This document shows, piece after piece, positions 9,859 to 21,300 of a stretch of 64,000 nt of DNA. The stretch covers positions 744,001 to 808,000 of the forward strand of contig OW568871.1 of assembly GCA_938743325.2 (NCBI GenBank), in the 5' to 3' direction. The notes under the pieces were generated by a model that was not told the origin of the DNA, made no database searches, and worked only from the letters and a program-made list of their open reading frames with translations. How positions within the stretch are numbered: the stretch's first letter is position 1; each line of letters opens with the position of its first letter. This stretch comes from Pycnococcus provasolii. Taxonomy: Eukaryota; Chlorophyta; Pseudoscourfieldiophyceae; Pseudoscourfieldiales; Pycnococcaceae. A program made the position numbers and the translations under genes.

Positions 9859-11961
9859 ATGATGATGGCCGCCTTTCAGGGTCTTCGTGACACTTGCCGC
9901 TTGTATGATGGCCGCTTGGTTTTCTTTTTCTCGCTCGTAATAATGTTGTTTTCGCAATGTTTAAAAGGTACGATGGCGATGCCCTCGTACCGGTTCCGTA
10001 TGCCGAACGGAGGCGCGGTGCCATGCCCACAAAAAGACTTCGAAGGGTGCGACGCCGACGCACTCTGCCCAGGAGTCGGACACAACACGTGCAAAGGAGG
10101 CACGTTCCCGCTCAACGCGTTCGGGGCGGCGTTCAAGGACGCGAGCTTCACGTGGACGGCCGAACTGTGCAAGGCGGACAGCGACGGAGACGGTCTGAGC
10201 AACGGCCAGGAACTCGGCGACCCGTGCTGCGAGTACGTCGCGGGCGAGAACTTCGAGCCCAACCTGCCAGACGGATACCAGCTCAGTCACCCTGGATTTG
10301 CAAACTCCGTCGGAAACGCGCCCAAGGTGACCTGCGAAGGGCGCAAGGAAACGGGCGTAAGCAAGTTCGACATCGACGCGTGGAACCCGTTCAACGAAGG
10401 CGAGGAGGGATTTGTCAAGGAGTTCCGCATCAAGCCGTACACGATACCGCCGCGCCGAACGACGTACCAGGACTTCGCCTGGTCGTTCCCCGAGTGCGCT
10501 GACGGACAGTGCCACCTCGTAGGCGCTGTCGCCGTTATTGATAACGCGCCGTACCTTCACCACTACATTCTTCGTGGCTGCGGTTCGCAGTCCGTTGGAG
10601 CCAACTGGGACGGCGACAAGATTGGACGCTCGTCCATGGAAGAGTGCGACCAAGAACTTGACAGCCTTGGTGGGTGGGTTCCCGGACGCAACCCGTTCTT
10701 CAAGCCTTCGCACGACACGAGCCAGCCCATGCCAAACGCTGCCGTCTTGAACGTGCAGATTCACTTCGACAACCCGAAGAAGGTCGCAGGCGTCTCCGAC
10801 ACGTCCGGGTTCAAAATCTTCTACGTGCGCAAGGCGAGGACGCACAGCTTGGGCCAGCTCGCGCCAATCAAGCTGAGCATCGACTCTAACACTGTCATCC
10901 CGCCCGGAAAGAAGCGCCACTATCTGACGACAGGGTGCAACGTGACGGGACTGGCGCAGCCGGTGACGCTGTACGAAATTGGCTGGCACGCGCACCTCAT
11001 CGGCTCTGAGATGTACATGGACGTTTGGAAGGGCGGCTTCGACCCCTCGAGGCGCGGGTTCACGATCATGAAGGAGCCGAGGTGGTACTTCGACGACCAG
11101 TACAACGTCGAGATCAACCACCGAGCCATCACCATCGAGAACGGCGACTACATCGTCAACACCTGCGTGTACGACTCCACGTCTCGCACGAAGGACACGA
11201 GAATAGGCATCGAGACGGTGGACGAGATGTGCTGGGGCACGCTCTCCTACTACCCCATGCAGCCTGGTGCGAAGTGCCGTGGCATCTACTGGACGGGAGA
11301 CCTGAACGATGGCGAGGATGCGCACGCCATACCGATTGCGCATGCCACAAACTCGGGCGCGACGGTACCTTCTGGCCTTGGGAACATCGAAACGTTGGTC
11401 AGCATCAAGGAATGCAACGTTACCAAAGTGCGTGAGCTTTCAGGCGGCAAAATTTCGATGACGGCCCTTCTTCGCCAAGCACTTGTGAAGTGCAGTGGAG
11501 CGGACATTAGCACGCCCACTTGTATGGATTTCCTTGGCGATGTCATGGGATGCCGATGCCCGCACCACGAAGGCGCGGACGATCTCACGGAGCAGGAGTT
11601 GGCGGAGGTCAAAGTTATGGTCACCCTTGCTTCGGCACAGGCAAAAGACCTCGGGGCTACCCCCGAAGATTTCGAGTGCAGGGAAGACATAGCAACGGAT
11701 GACGCGCCGGCGGCGTCGTCGTCGACGACGACGGCGAAAGTGCCCGATTTGTCGTCGTCGTCGACGACGACGACGCCCGCATCGCCGGCGCCGTCGGGGG
11801 CACGGGACGCCGTCTCTGCGACGACAACCAAGGCGACAACAGTGGCTGTGGAGTCGACGGCGACAACAGTGGCAAAGGCTGGGATCTCCGCGTCGGGTTC
11901 GACAGCGACGAGCCTTGTCGCCGCATCCGCCGCCCTTCTGCTCAGCGCAGCATTCGCATAA
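9859..11961 (+). CDS. Temptin-domain copper type II monooxygenase (DBH/PHM family), secreted or GPI-anchored
   Basis: 700 residues. A hydrophobic signal segment (20-34) leads into a temptin-like domain (about 43-128): YRFRMPNG, paired Cys, GGTFPLNAFGAAF, and the calcium-loop-like DSDGDGLSNGQELGDPCC. Next come the two copper domains of ascorbate-dependent monooxygenases. Candidate CuA (CuH) ligands are His234-His235 (YLHHYIL) and His302 (QIHFDNP); CuB (CuM) ligands are His377/His379 (WHAHL) and Met457 (DEMCWG). All the classical ligands are therefore present. Such enzymes hydroxylate small amines or peptide C-termini with ascorbate and oxygen; the substrate here is unknown. Residues after 600 are Ser/Thr/Ala-rich, ending in a hydrophobic tail (AASAALLLSAAFA) that looks like a GPI signal. 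Single exon. Confidence 0.9.
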   Translation: MMMAAFQGLRDTCRLYDGRLVFFFSLVIMLFSQCLKGTMAMPSYRFRMPNGGAVPCPQKDFEGCDADALCPGVGHNTCKGGTFPLNAFGAAFKDASFTWTAELCKADSDGDGLSNGQELGDPCCEYVAGENFEPNLPDGYQLSHPGFANSVGNAPKVTCEGRKETGVSKFDIDAWNPFNEGEEGFVKEFRIKPYTIPPRRTTYQDFAWSFPECADGQCHLVGAVAVIDNAPYLHHYILRGCGSQSVGANWDGDKIGRSSMEECDQELDSLGGWVPGRNPFFKPSHDTSQPMPNAAVLNVQIHFDNPKKVAGVSDTSGFKIFYVRKARTHSLGQLAPIKLSIDSNTVIPPGKKRHYLTTGCNVTGLAQPVTLYEIGWHAHLIGSEMYMDVWKGGFDPSRRGFTIMKEPRWYFDDQYNVEINHRAITIENGDYIVNTCVYDSTSRTKDTRIGIETVDEMCWGTLSYYPMQPGAKCRGIYWTGDLNDGEDAHAIPIAHATNSGATVPSGLGNIETLVSIKECNVTKVRELSGGKISMTALLRQALVKCSGADISTPTCMDFLGDVMGCRCPHHEGADDLTEQELAEVKVMVTLASAQAKDLGATPEDFECREDIATDDAPAASSSTTTAKVPDLSSSSTTTTPASPAPSGARDAVSATTTKATTVAVESTATTVAKAGISASGSTATSLVAASAALLLSAAFA

Positions 11962-12054
11962 CCTGAGATCCCTCATTCAGTAATACACTTAAACAGTAAA
12001 AAACTTTAAAAATAAAAAAAGGATGGGTGCCGTCCCTGCCCTGCGCGATTGCAA

Positions 12055-12363
12055 CTACCGTCGAGCGAGCGCACGCGTCATTAACCCCAGCCCAATAATT
12101 GCCATATCGTCGTCGGAGTCTGAGTCGGAGTCGGAGTCCGCGAGCATCATCGTCGTCGCCGCCATCTGCATCATGAGTAATTGGTATCTTTCTCTGCGCC
12201 TGCGGAGTTGCTCCATCTCTTCGTGGTTGAGCAGAGATTTGTTTTTCTTCTTAGTCTGCTGTGAGAGCGCGAGAGGCTGAGGCTGAGGGACCCAAGGCGA
12301 CGTCACGGTCACACTGCTATGAGTACTCGTTGTTGTACTACTCGGACTGGGAGAGACGGACAT
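12055..12363 (-). CDS. Small acidic/coiled-coil protein of unknown function
   Basis: 102 residues from an ATG at 12363. It has a Ser/Thr/Pro-rich start, a Lys run (TKKKNKS), a helix rich in Arg/Glu/Met (EEMEQLRRRRERYQLLMMQM) and an acidic DSDSDSDSDDD stretch before a short hydrophobic end. I do not recognise it. The basic-then-acidic layout resembles small nuclear proteins. It lies tail to tail with the monooxygenase and shares a divergent promoter, carrying a telomere-like array, with mitochondrial uS17; that position makes a real gene more likely than a chance frame. Confidence 0.45.
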   Translation of the reverse strand: MSVSPSPSSTTTSTHSSVTVTSPWVPQPQPLALSQQTKKKNKSLLNHEEMEQLRRRRERYQLLMMQMAATTMMLADSDSDSDSDDDMAIIGLGLMTRALARR

Positions 12364-12473
12364 GGAATATTCACCTTAAGGGAATGGCGAAATCCTCGAA
12401 TCGAAAAGTTCAAATACAGTAAGTTAGCAACGGGGGCGATGTGGTAAACTTAAAGTTTTATCGTAGGTGGTTC

Positions 12474-12580
12474 GGGTTAGGGTTTTAGGGTTAGGGTGTT
12501 AGGGTTAGGGTTAGGGTTAGGATATTAGGGTTATTTTAGGGTTAGGGTGTTAGGGTTATTTTAGGGTTAGGGTTAGGGTT
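12474..12580 (+). repeat. Interstitial TTAGGG telomere-like array in a divergent promoter
   Basis: About 107 bp of (G)GGTTAG units, perfect in places (AGGGTTAGGGTTAGGGTTAG) and interrupted by TTTT, GTG and TATT spacers. It lies between the starts of the small acidic ORF (-) and uS17m (+), 238 bp before the latter's ATG. The interruptions and position show it is not a chromosome end. Confidence 0.9.
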
Positions 12581-12817
12581 ACTAGGGCCGCCTCCCAAGC
12601 CTCCCTTCTTCGGCTGCCCGGCTCAACACCCTCCCTCCGCAGCCCCCTGACTGACGTCGAATAATTCTTGTCGTCGCCGGATAATATTTATTCGCTGGCA
12701 TTAGCCGCTTCTGCCGATTGAAGTAGTTGTCGTTCCCGTCTTGTCTTGTCTTGTCTTGTCTTGTCTTCCGAAGGCGTATTCTCGTGTCAAACGTACCTCT
12801 ACAGTAGGTGTCAAGCC

Positions 12818-13147
12818 ATGGTTCTGAAAATCAAACCCGGACTGAAGACAGTCATCGGACGTGTCATCTCGAACCGCATGCAGAAATCTGTCGTCGTCGA
12901 GTACACGTGGCAAACGAGACACCCGCTGTACAAGCGCATCTACAAGAAGCGCACGAAGCTCTACGCGCACGACGAGCACAACCAGTGCACCATCGGAGAC
13001 ATCGTCAAGCTTGAGCCTACGCGGCCTCTGAGTAAGATGAAGCGGTGGAACGTGTTAGAGATTGTGCGCAAGGAGCTCGACATCGACTTGAGTGCCATTG
13101 ACATACAAGCGAACAACGGAGGACCACCAACGCCACAGCGTGCTTAG
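12818..13147 (+). CDS. Ribosomal protein uS17, mitochondrial type
   Basis: 109 residues from an ATG in GCCATGG context. The core matches bacterial-type S17: [16 protein letters not shown], then [20 protein letters not shown], then [18 protein letters not shown]. Proteins of this family bind 16S/12S rRNA early in small-subunit assembly. There is no long N-terminal transit peptide, as is usual for mitochondrial uS17; a plastid copy would normally have one, so mitochondrial is inferred. The open frame extends 24 codons upstream without an ATG. A TCTTG pentamer run at about 12738-12767 and CTCTACAGTA at 12797-12806 lie just ahead of the start. Confidence 0.9.
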   Translation: MVLKIKPGLKTVIGRVISNRMQKSVVVEYTWQTRHPLYKRIYKKRTKLYAHDEHNQCTIGDIVKLEPTRPLSKMKRWNVLEIVRKELDIDLSAIDIQANNGGPPTPQRA

Positions 13148-13233
13148 ACTTCACCTTCGAAGTTGTGTAAGATAGACGACAAAAAGAATGAATATTGAAA
13201 CGTTTTGTTGATTGGGATAGCAACGCGTTCGAT

Positions 13234-14063
13234 CTACGAATCGGCACTTTTGTTCTTCATAGCCTCCACCTGCTCGTTGACCTTCTGCGACACCTGTGTG
13301 GTCATACTGTTGAACCTCTCCGTCAGATTCTGCGCGCCTGTGAAGAAAGCCGCCTTTCCCTTCTGAAACGTCTCGTTGCTTTCTATGCTCGCCTGCGCCT
13401 CGTTGATCTTTCCCGCGACGGAGTATCCTATCTTATTCACTGTTTTTTAAAAAAGTTTTTTTGTTTCGTTTTGTGGCGCGTTAGTCAGTTCTCATTCAAG
13501 TTGAGTTTAAAAATAAACAAACCACGCGAAAGCAATAAGTTTACGCAACTGTTTTCTTGCAATTTGTACTGTTCGTTGAGGTTCTTCATCTTCTCGCTGA
13601 CTCCGAGCTTCGCGTCCGCGTCTTTGAGCGCTGCAGACGTCGCCACCTGCACTTCTGCGATTTTCGCTGACGCGCGTGCCGTGAGCTGGTGTTCGTCGTC
13701 GTACTTTTTCGCCTTCTCGACGATCTGCTGCGTGAGCATGTATCCTTGCGCGATTAAGGACGCCACCACCTCGCCGGCACTCTTCGACTTCTTCGCGGGT
13801 GACATCGCGCTTCCCACCGCCTCGATGGTGACTTCCCTGTCCATGATTGTGGCACCGGAGAGCATGAGCGCGGTATCGATGGCGGTGGGGTCCTCGAAGG
13901 TTACGAGGGCGACTTGCACCGCACTGTCGTCTGAGGTGGCATCTTCTTCACTAGCAGCCGGCGCTAGTTCGATGGATGCGATGGTTCCCGAGTAGCTGAA
14001 GAATTCCTTCAAGGTGGTTTCCGTGCACTGTTTAGAGACGTTCGAGACGCGAACCGTGGACAT
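13234..14063 (-). CDS. BPA1/Vip1-like RRM protein, two exons
   Basis: The start is the ATG at 14063 (MSTVRVSNVS), which begins an RRM (about residues 1-75; the KEFFSYSGTIASIEL strand-helix is clear). The helical tail is typical of plant BPA1 (binding partner of ACD11) and yeast Vip1: GEVVASLIAQGYML, KAKKYDDEHQLTARASAKI, LGVSEKMKNLNEQY. A second exon, 13439/13431 down to 13234, continues the helices (AGKINEAQ, FFTGAQNLTERFNSMT) and ends KNKSADS. The intron lies at about 13441-13534; two joins are possible (GTAAAC with a later AAG, or GTTGCG with ACAG) and I cannot choose. In plants BPA1 relatives bind a sphingolipid-transfer protein and affect cell death; here the role is open. Confidence 0.8.
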
Positions 14064-14286
14064 GACTGACTGACCAGTACTGTAATGAAGAACGAGACCT
14101 GTACAAGGAGGGCGAGTGAAATGAATTCGGAAAACGCAGGTGCAGGTGCGCGTTCCAGTTGGTGTGGGAGTGGGACCCAACAACTGGCGCGACGATGAGA
14201 ACAGGTCGGAACAACAAAATAACTTTACGAAATTCACAACCCCCTGTGGAACCCGAACTGCAAACCCTAACACCCAGTTGACCACC

Positions 14287-14307
14287 TTTAGGGTTAGGGT
14301 TAGGGTT
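14287..14307 (+). repeat. Telomere-like TTTAGGGTTAGGG array in a divergent promoter
   Basis: TTTAGGGTTAGGGTTAGGGTT, with a separate AACCCTAA at 14263-14270. It lies between the BPA1-like gene (-, start 14063) and archease (+, start 14408), 101 bp before the archease ATG. Confidence 0.85.
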
Positions 14308-14407
14308 CGGTGGGTTTGGTTCCTCTTCCATTTATATTGTATTTCACTTGGGCTCCCGTCCCGTCGGAGGGGGGCCCCGGTCGCGAATCATTTCCCCTAT
14401 CGTAGGT

Positions 14408-14660
14408 ATGGCGCCTCCGCCTCCGTCACCCCCTCCGGCCTCGCCGGCTGACCTTGCTCTTGTCAATAGCCTTTCGCAGTCGGCACTCCCGCAGCGTGCT
14501 CGTGTGCCTCGTTGTTCTTCTCGTTTAAAAAGTGAACATGAACAAACACAAATGCAACAAAACCAGCCTGCTGATGTTGTTGACGTTTGTGAGGAAAACG
14601 TGGCGACTGCCGCTTCTATCAGTCGAAAACGGCGTCTGCCTGACGGGTTGCAAGATGAAC

Positions 14661-14697
<37 letters not shown>

Positions 14698-15232
14698 TAA
14701 TAACAATAAGTTGTTTTTGTTCGCGTCACCACAATCCATCGCGGCATTCGAGTACCTGGACCACCCGGCGGACGTCCAGCTACATACGTGGGGAAATACC
14801 GTCGAGGACATGCTCGCCAGCCTAGGGGCGGCGATGGTCAACTACATGGTGCCGCTGTCTACCATAGAAGAGACGGAGACAAAACACGTGGAAATAGCAG
14901 GTGCGCACGACATGCACACGTTCGTGTTCACGTTTCTCGACGAGCTGCTCTTCCTCTTCCACGGCGACGGGTTCGTCGCAAAGCGCGTCGGATTTGCTCG
15001 AGGTGCGAGTGTCGTGCCACCCGACGCAACTACGACGAACGGCAACTCGAGCGCGCCGTGGCCCACCGTGCGGTTGGCTGTGCGTGGCGAGCGCTTCGAG
15101 CCCACGCGTCACGGTGGTCATGGCACGGAGGTGAAAGCCATCACATACAGCGCGATGGCGATACACGACCACGGCGCCGAAACAGCCGCAACAAACAGAC
15201 GCTGGGAGGCGTTTGTCATCGTTGACATTTGA
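14408..15232 (+). CDS. Archease (tRNA ligase activator)
   Basis: 274 residues. The first 110 are low complexity (Pro-rich, then a (GAC)n-coded run of 12 Asp). The archease fold follows: FEYLDHPADVQLHTWG, DMLASLGAAMVNYM, FLDELLFLFHGDGF, GTEVKAITYSAM, and the C-terminal VIVDI. The two metal-binding acidic spots expected (DHPAD near the start, the final Asp-Ile) are present. Archease helps RtcB ligase form the guanylate intermediate and reload it, so it acts in tRNA splicing and in XBP1-like mRNA ligation. An RtcB-type ligase is therefore predicted elsewhere in this genome; plants proper use the Trl1-type ligase. An intron-bearing tRNA-Tyr lies in this same window. I chose the ATG at 14408, since the upstream frame has only TTG. 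Confidence 0.9.
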
Positions 15233-15390
15233 CATATCACTGTAACGAAATATGAAAGTGTACACTGACTTCAACGAGACACCAAACCACCTCACCAAAC
15301 CCCGCATTTCGCCGGACCCCGAATAATCCGCCCGTCACGCACATTTCTTTTATTCTACGATTTTGCGATTTTACATTTCACTCTCGAGTC

Positions 15391-18300
15391 ATGGCGGACT
15401 CGTCACGGCGTCGTCTGCTCGGTGCGCGCCTGCTCGCCTCCGCCGCCTCCTCCGCCGCGCCTCACTCTCCTCTCGCACTCCTGCACACCCTCCTCTCGCA
15501 AGAAGCTCAGACCGAATATGGTCCATCCTTAGGTCGTGGGGACCCCGCAAACCAGGTGGCTCTCGCGCGTGCCATCCATGCACTCGTCGCGGCAATACGC
15601 GACGACGATGAGAATAGCACAAACGGCACCCTGCTCGAGGAGGCTCTGGCTCTTCTGATCGATGCAACGGCAAAGGGAGCACCGAAAGCGGCGTGGGCAG
15701 CCGTCGCGCTTCTCGCGCAGGGTGCTGGACGCACGACCGGGGATGTGCCGTGGAGAAGACACGCCGCCGCGAGACTCGTCGCGGCGGCGTGCTCGGCTGA
15801 CGTTACGACGGCATCTGCGGCAACGGCGATCGTCGAGCACCTTCCGGCGCTCCTCGTGGCGCCGCCTTCAAGCCCCGGAGCAAGCGTGGACAGTCAGCGC
15901 ATCGGCGACGCGGCTTACCGTGCCGCCGTCGAGGACAGGAGGGGTCACGCACTCGCGGCAGCACTCCTGCACGCGCATACGGCGCGCTTCCACGCCAAAG
16001 GCACAGCGAGCGACGTCGCGCTCCTGCTCGATGCACGTCGGCTCGTGCTGCACAACGTTGCCACCACGGACGCATGGCAAGCGTCGCGTGAAGCGCTCTT
16101 GGCTGTCATATCTCGACTACCGAAGCTGCAAACGCAAAGGATAGCTACTGCCATTACCGTCGGCAGAGAAGTGGCTGACGAAGCTGCCGCACCGCCGCCG
16201 CCGCATGACGTCGACGCTCCCCTCGTCAATGCGCACAAGTTCCTGCGTGCAGCTCAGGATGCAATGTGCACCAAGGAGCAGGCAAGCTCAATTGCGTCAG
16301 GGTGCCTCTATGTTCGAGTGCTGGGGCGAGTTGCCGCCGCGGCAGCCGACGGTGCCGACGTGGCAAGCGCGCATCCAAACACGGAATCTCACCCCTCCGC
16401 CGCATTTTTCGACGAGCATTTGCATCGTGCCGCTTGCGTTGCAAGGCACGCACTCGCTATGCTCCTTCAAATTGCAGAGAGCGCACGCACGGGAGGAACG
16501 CTTGCTCGACGTCTTGCGTCGGAGGATGGTTTTGCGCTCCTTGCGCGCGAGGTGCTCGCGGCGACACTTGCATCGAATGTCACGGTAGCATTGCGGAGAC
16601 TGGAGGCTACGCACGTCTCGCGTGTTACTCTGGACGCCGCCACAGCCGCGATCAACGCTCACGCAAAGGCGCTATCTGCCGCGTCCGCTGCCACCGCGGC
16701 AGCTTCGGCTGCACATCCATGCGTGCAGGACGTGGCAACCACGTCAAGCAGCGCAGGTCGAAGCGACTGCTGGTTCGAGAGAAAGCGACTCTGGGTCGTG
16801 CGTGCTTTTTCCATTGACGACGCGGAGACAGCACCGGGGAATGACGGCGCGTGTCCCGCGGCGGCGCACGATGCCCTCTTCGAGATGATCGGAGTGCCTC
16901 CGCCACGTCGACATCTTGCGCAGAGTACAATCATGACGACTTCGCTGATGCACGATATCTCTTCAGCGGCAGAAAGGTACCGAATCGCAGAGATGGTTTC
17001 GATGCTCATTCTTCACCACGACGTGCCGTCCGTGCGAGTGCATGCCACGCTTTGTGCGCGCGCACTACTGCACGCACCTCGCGGCGACAAAAGCGCTCGT
17101 GCGCGGGCACGGGAATATGCATTTTGGTTGTTCCCAATTATGATTGCAGCTTTCACGCATCAATCGACGAATGCGATGTCATCGTCATCTTTATCCTCGG
17201 ACGAGTCTGGCTCGCTCTTCAACGCGTGTCTGCTTCAGGCGATTGCAGATGCCAGCGCCCCTCGCGACCTAACCCCCGTTGTGCTGCGACTGCTGTCACG
17301 ACTGGCGTCGTCTGCGATGCCATTGAGGTCTGCAACCACACCAGGAACGCATGTCTCGGCGCCGTCCGACGGAGCACTTGCAAATCAGAGGGTTGCGATT
17401 CGACTGCTCACGAGCCTGTGGAACACGACGGGTGGACGATGCTGGCCACGTGTGCACGCGTGCGTGAGCGAGGCGCTTCTAAAGCCTCCGCGCAAACCAG
17501 CCTTGAATGCATCAGAGGAGCAGCTCGTGAGAGATGCAGCTTTGGGCGGGTGGTTTGTGCAGTTGCCTGACCGTGATGCACTGGCAATCGATCGGCCGGT
17601 GCGCGCGGCGTCGCTCGAGCGAATCTGTTTGCTCGACCCGGACGACGCGGCGGTGGAGGCGATTCGATCCGTGCAGGCACTCGTGCTAAACGTGTCAGCG
17701 AATCCAAGACTAGCCACACGCGGGCTTGCTTCGCTCACGCGCCTCGTGCAAAGTCGCGTGGTAGACCTGTATTCGGCATTTACGGTGCTGCGAAAGCAAG
17801 GTGTCGCCGCCGTGCTCGGCGCTTACTTAGGAGCTGCCTTGGCCGACAACCCCCTTCCTGATGCGAGCCCTGTTTGGGATCTGCTACGAGAGTACCTCCA
17901 ACTACTCGCGTGCGTGACCCACGAGCCACGTACAAAGACGGAACAGAACCTCGATGTCTTTGTCCACTCCGTCACGACCCTCCACGCCGTCGCCGGGGCG
18001 ACAACACGGTGCACCTGCGATGGAGTGGCACGCCTCGCACATGTCAGCTTTAAGTCGTTCGCATCCTTTGATCTAGCTGACCTCGAGGAGCTGATAGACG
18101 CCGATGCAGACAACAATGACAAGCCACCCATATGGAGATGGCCCGTTGACGCCGTGGCGGCGGCGGTGCGCGCTGGATCAATGCGCAGCTTGGTTGCTCA
18201 CGTTCACGACGAGCTTGTGTCAGCCGTTTCGCACGTCCTGAAGTACGAGTACGCGAGGCGACGGCGCTATGTGGGAGGTGCACGTGGCGGTAAGGCACCG

Positions 18301-21300
18301 GCGATCGTTGCCGATGTGCCCTCGCTGTTCCCGACGATCGAGGGAGAGCGGTGGAATGCCGCACGCCGGCTGAGTGCTGTACACTATGAACACGTACGCG
18401 GCGAGATCGCAGCTGGTCGTGTTTCGGCAACGCTTCTCTTTGCAGATGCACTGTGGTGGACAACACCTGAGGATGTGCATACGGCTTACGCCGATGCATG
18501 CGAAGCTCTCCTTTCCTCCCGCGACGATGGTGGCTTCTTGTCCCGCAATGCTGAGAGGTCTTCTCTGGTTATCGAGGGATGGCAGTGCTTTATTTCTGCT
18601 TGGGCATTGGCCGGCGCCAAGTCCGACCCGCAGTCATCCAGCATGCCAACGCACAACACTACGGCACGCGCCGCGGACGTTGCAGCAGGCAGCTTGCTAG
18701 CTCGCACCGGCGTGGCTTTGGACGAGGAGGCGCTGGGAGGAACTCGTGCCGTGGCCTACGCTATTGCCGGATTTCTAGGATGGCTTCTTCCAAACGCACA
18801 ATCGACCCTCGAAAATTCCGATGCTGGAACCCGCATCGGGAAATCTGCCGCACTCACCCATCTGTATACGGCGGATAAACAGCTTGAGCGCGTGCTTGCA
18901 TCTCTCGGTGCCATGGACTCTTCGCCATGTCTCGTCTCAGATCTCGTTACATATCGCGCTGCTTCGGTATTAATTGTAAGCGCACACAAAGCTGGTGATG
19001 AACTGCCACGCAGGGCGGCACGACATGCCACATGGAATCTACCTGGCACAGAAATCGCAGAACTTTTGACTGAATTGAAAAGCATGCAATCATCGCTGCA
19101 TGAAATATCACTTCGCGCAAGTGCCGTTCGTGGTCTTACTCGCGCTGTGGGAATTCTCGATGGCTCTGCAGCCAAGCACTCACTGAATGCAAAGGCATCC
19201 ACAGCAGCGGCCGCACTTGAGATAACGACTTCGTGTGCGGGGGCACTAGCGCACATGATTGGTAAGGCTTTGCATTCTGCAGGCATGATTGATCACAGTG
19301 CACTCCAGGCAATCGCACAGCTCGACAGTGCAGTTTACAAATGTGAAAGCGCTGGCATCAAGCCACTTCTCGCGTTCATGCAAGCGCCGATTCGCATAGT
19401 GCAGGATGATTCCGAAATGGCGTATGGTGCACTCGTCTCATGCCTGCAATGTATCGCATCGCTCAGCGAGCATGCGCCCTCTGATTCGGAATGGAAGAGA
19501 CATGCAATTGAGGATATCTGTGCAATTTACCGATCAATCTTTCGCCAATCTTTGTCGGGTTGGCAATGTGCACGCCGCGATGGGAGCTTGCAAGAGGACG
19601 GTACGGCTTGGAGCTCGCCAGCCTTCGCGGTTGTGGACGCGCTTCCTTCCCTCATTTCTGTTCTTATTGTGCACGATCCGTCCACCGGATTTGAAGCGTG
19701 GAGCGAGGCGATTGACGCGGTGCAATCCGTCCTTTCATACGAGATTGTTCAGATTCGCGCTGGTGCATTGAGCGCGCAGGTATCACGATCTTCGGTGCAC
19801 GCTGCTCGCGCATATGCGTTGCTTGCAACATTCGGCGCGACGAGGCGTGGCTACGAATTCAATGTGATGGATGCTGTCCGGAGCTTAAATGACCTTCTCG
19901 AAAGTGCGGCGGCGCAACGCGCAGATCTCGCAGTATGCAACTCCGCACTCATCGGACTTCGCGACGTAGCCGCGCTCACCGCGAGGCAGATTGGCGACTC
20001 TGGTGTGGACGCGGCAGCCTTAGCCGCAATTCAGCATCTCATTAATGCCACTGCATCGCTCGAATCCGAAGCGGAAACAGAACGTGTTTACGCGAATGTG
20101 CGCCTTCATCATCCCGTTGCCGTGGCAATGGCACGCACCTGCATAGCAAGCGCCGCGCGAGTTGCCGCAGATGCATGCCGTATCGCAACTCTGTCTTCGT
20201 GGGAACGTGCGAAGGGCAGTCACGAGAAGGAGAGCGGCACTCTAGGTGCATTCACTCCGTACACAGATTGGCCGACGACGAGCGCAACCTTTGCACTCTG
20301 CGACGCATGCATGAGGAGTGACGATGAGGCGTGCACTGAGGTGATGTTTGCGTCCTTTGCGCCGTCTCCTGTCCTCCCAATCTCATCCACGATGCTTCAG
20401 CGCATGCGAAATGCGGTGCTTACCTGCGACTGCGACGATTGGGATACACCATCCCTCGCCAAATCCGTGGTGTTATGCATGCGTTCGCATGTCTCTGCTC
20501 ATGCGTCGCTTCGAGAGCTCGCAATCGAGGCGATGGCGGCGCTTTCAGCGAATCGTTCCTTTCATAAAACGGCATGCACTGCAGGTCTCGTAGCTGCAAG
20601 CATCGTCGGCGCCGCTGCTTGCGCGGAGGAGGCGGAGCATTTAGCCGAAGAAGCTGGTGCAGCCATACGGTTGCTATTTCAAGTCTGGGCTGAAAGCAGT
20701 TCGTCGAGAATTTGTCTCGCATGGAAGCACTTGTGCACGGCGTTGAAGTGGGTAAGAGGCATTGATGCAGTGCCAGATTGCATCGCCGATGCGCTCAACG
20801 ATGCCACCAATGCACTCTTCGACGCTACCTTCTACCCCAATTGTGATGCTGTGCCACTCGCCAGTGCGCATGCCATGCTCGCTGAGCTCGTGCTTGAGGA
20901 CGACTGCACACATTCTCAGCTGCGATATGACGACGAGGAGGATCCCGACGATGCACCGTGGGTGTGTGCGCTTCAAACTCACGTGCACCTCGCTGCATTG
21001 ATCCCGATCAAGGTGCACGACATGAACTTGCACAGACTGCACCTCTATAGCCTGATGGTAGCTCACGGGGTGAAGGTACCTTGGCCCCCGTTGCACATGT
21101 CGCCGGCTGATGTCTTGGCAGCTTTGTGCACGTCAAGCTCCACCCAGGAAACATGGCCTGCATGGGTGAGCGTGAGCATGGCAGCTGCACGATGTGGAGC
21201 ATCCGTCCGTGTGGCGATGCTCGAGGCGGCGGCGGCGGATGCACGGGCGCACAGTGTCGCATGCGTGCTTGTATCTGCGCCACATGCAGGCGTGTGGGCT

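Noticed and set aside
9961-11343. 460-codon minus-strand frame opposite the copper monooxygenase
   Set aside because: Arg/Val/Ala-rich shadow typical of GC-rich antisense; the plus strand has all copper ligands.
12474-12580. Chromosome end
   Set aside because: The TTAGGG array is short, interrupted and flanked by genes on both sides.
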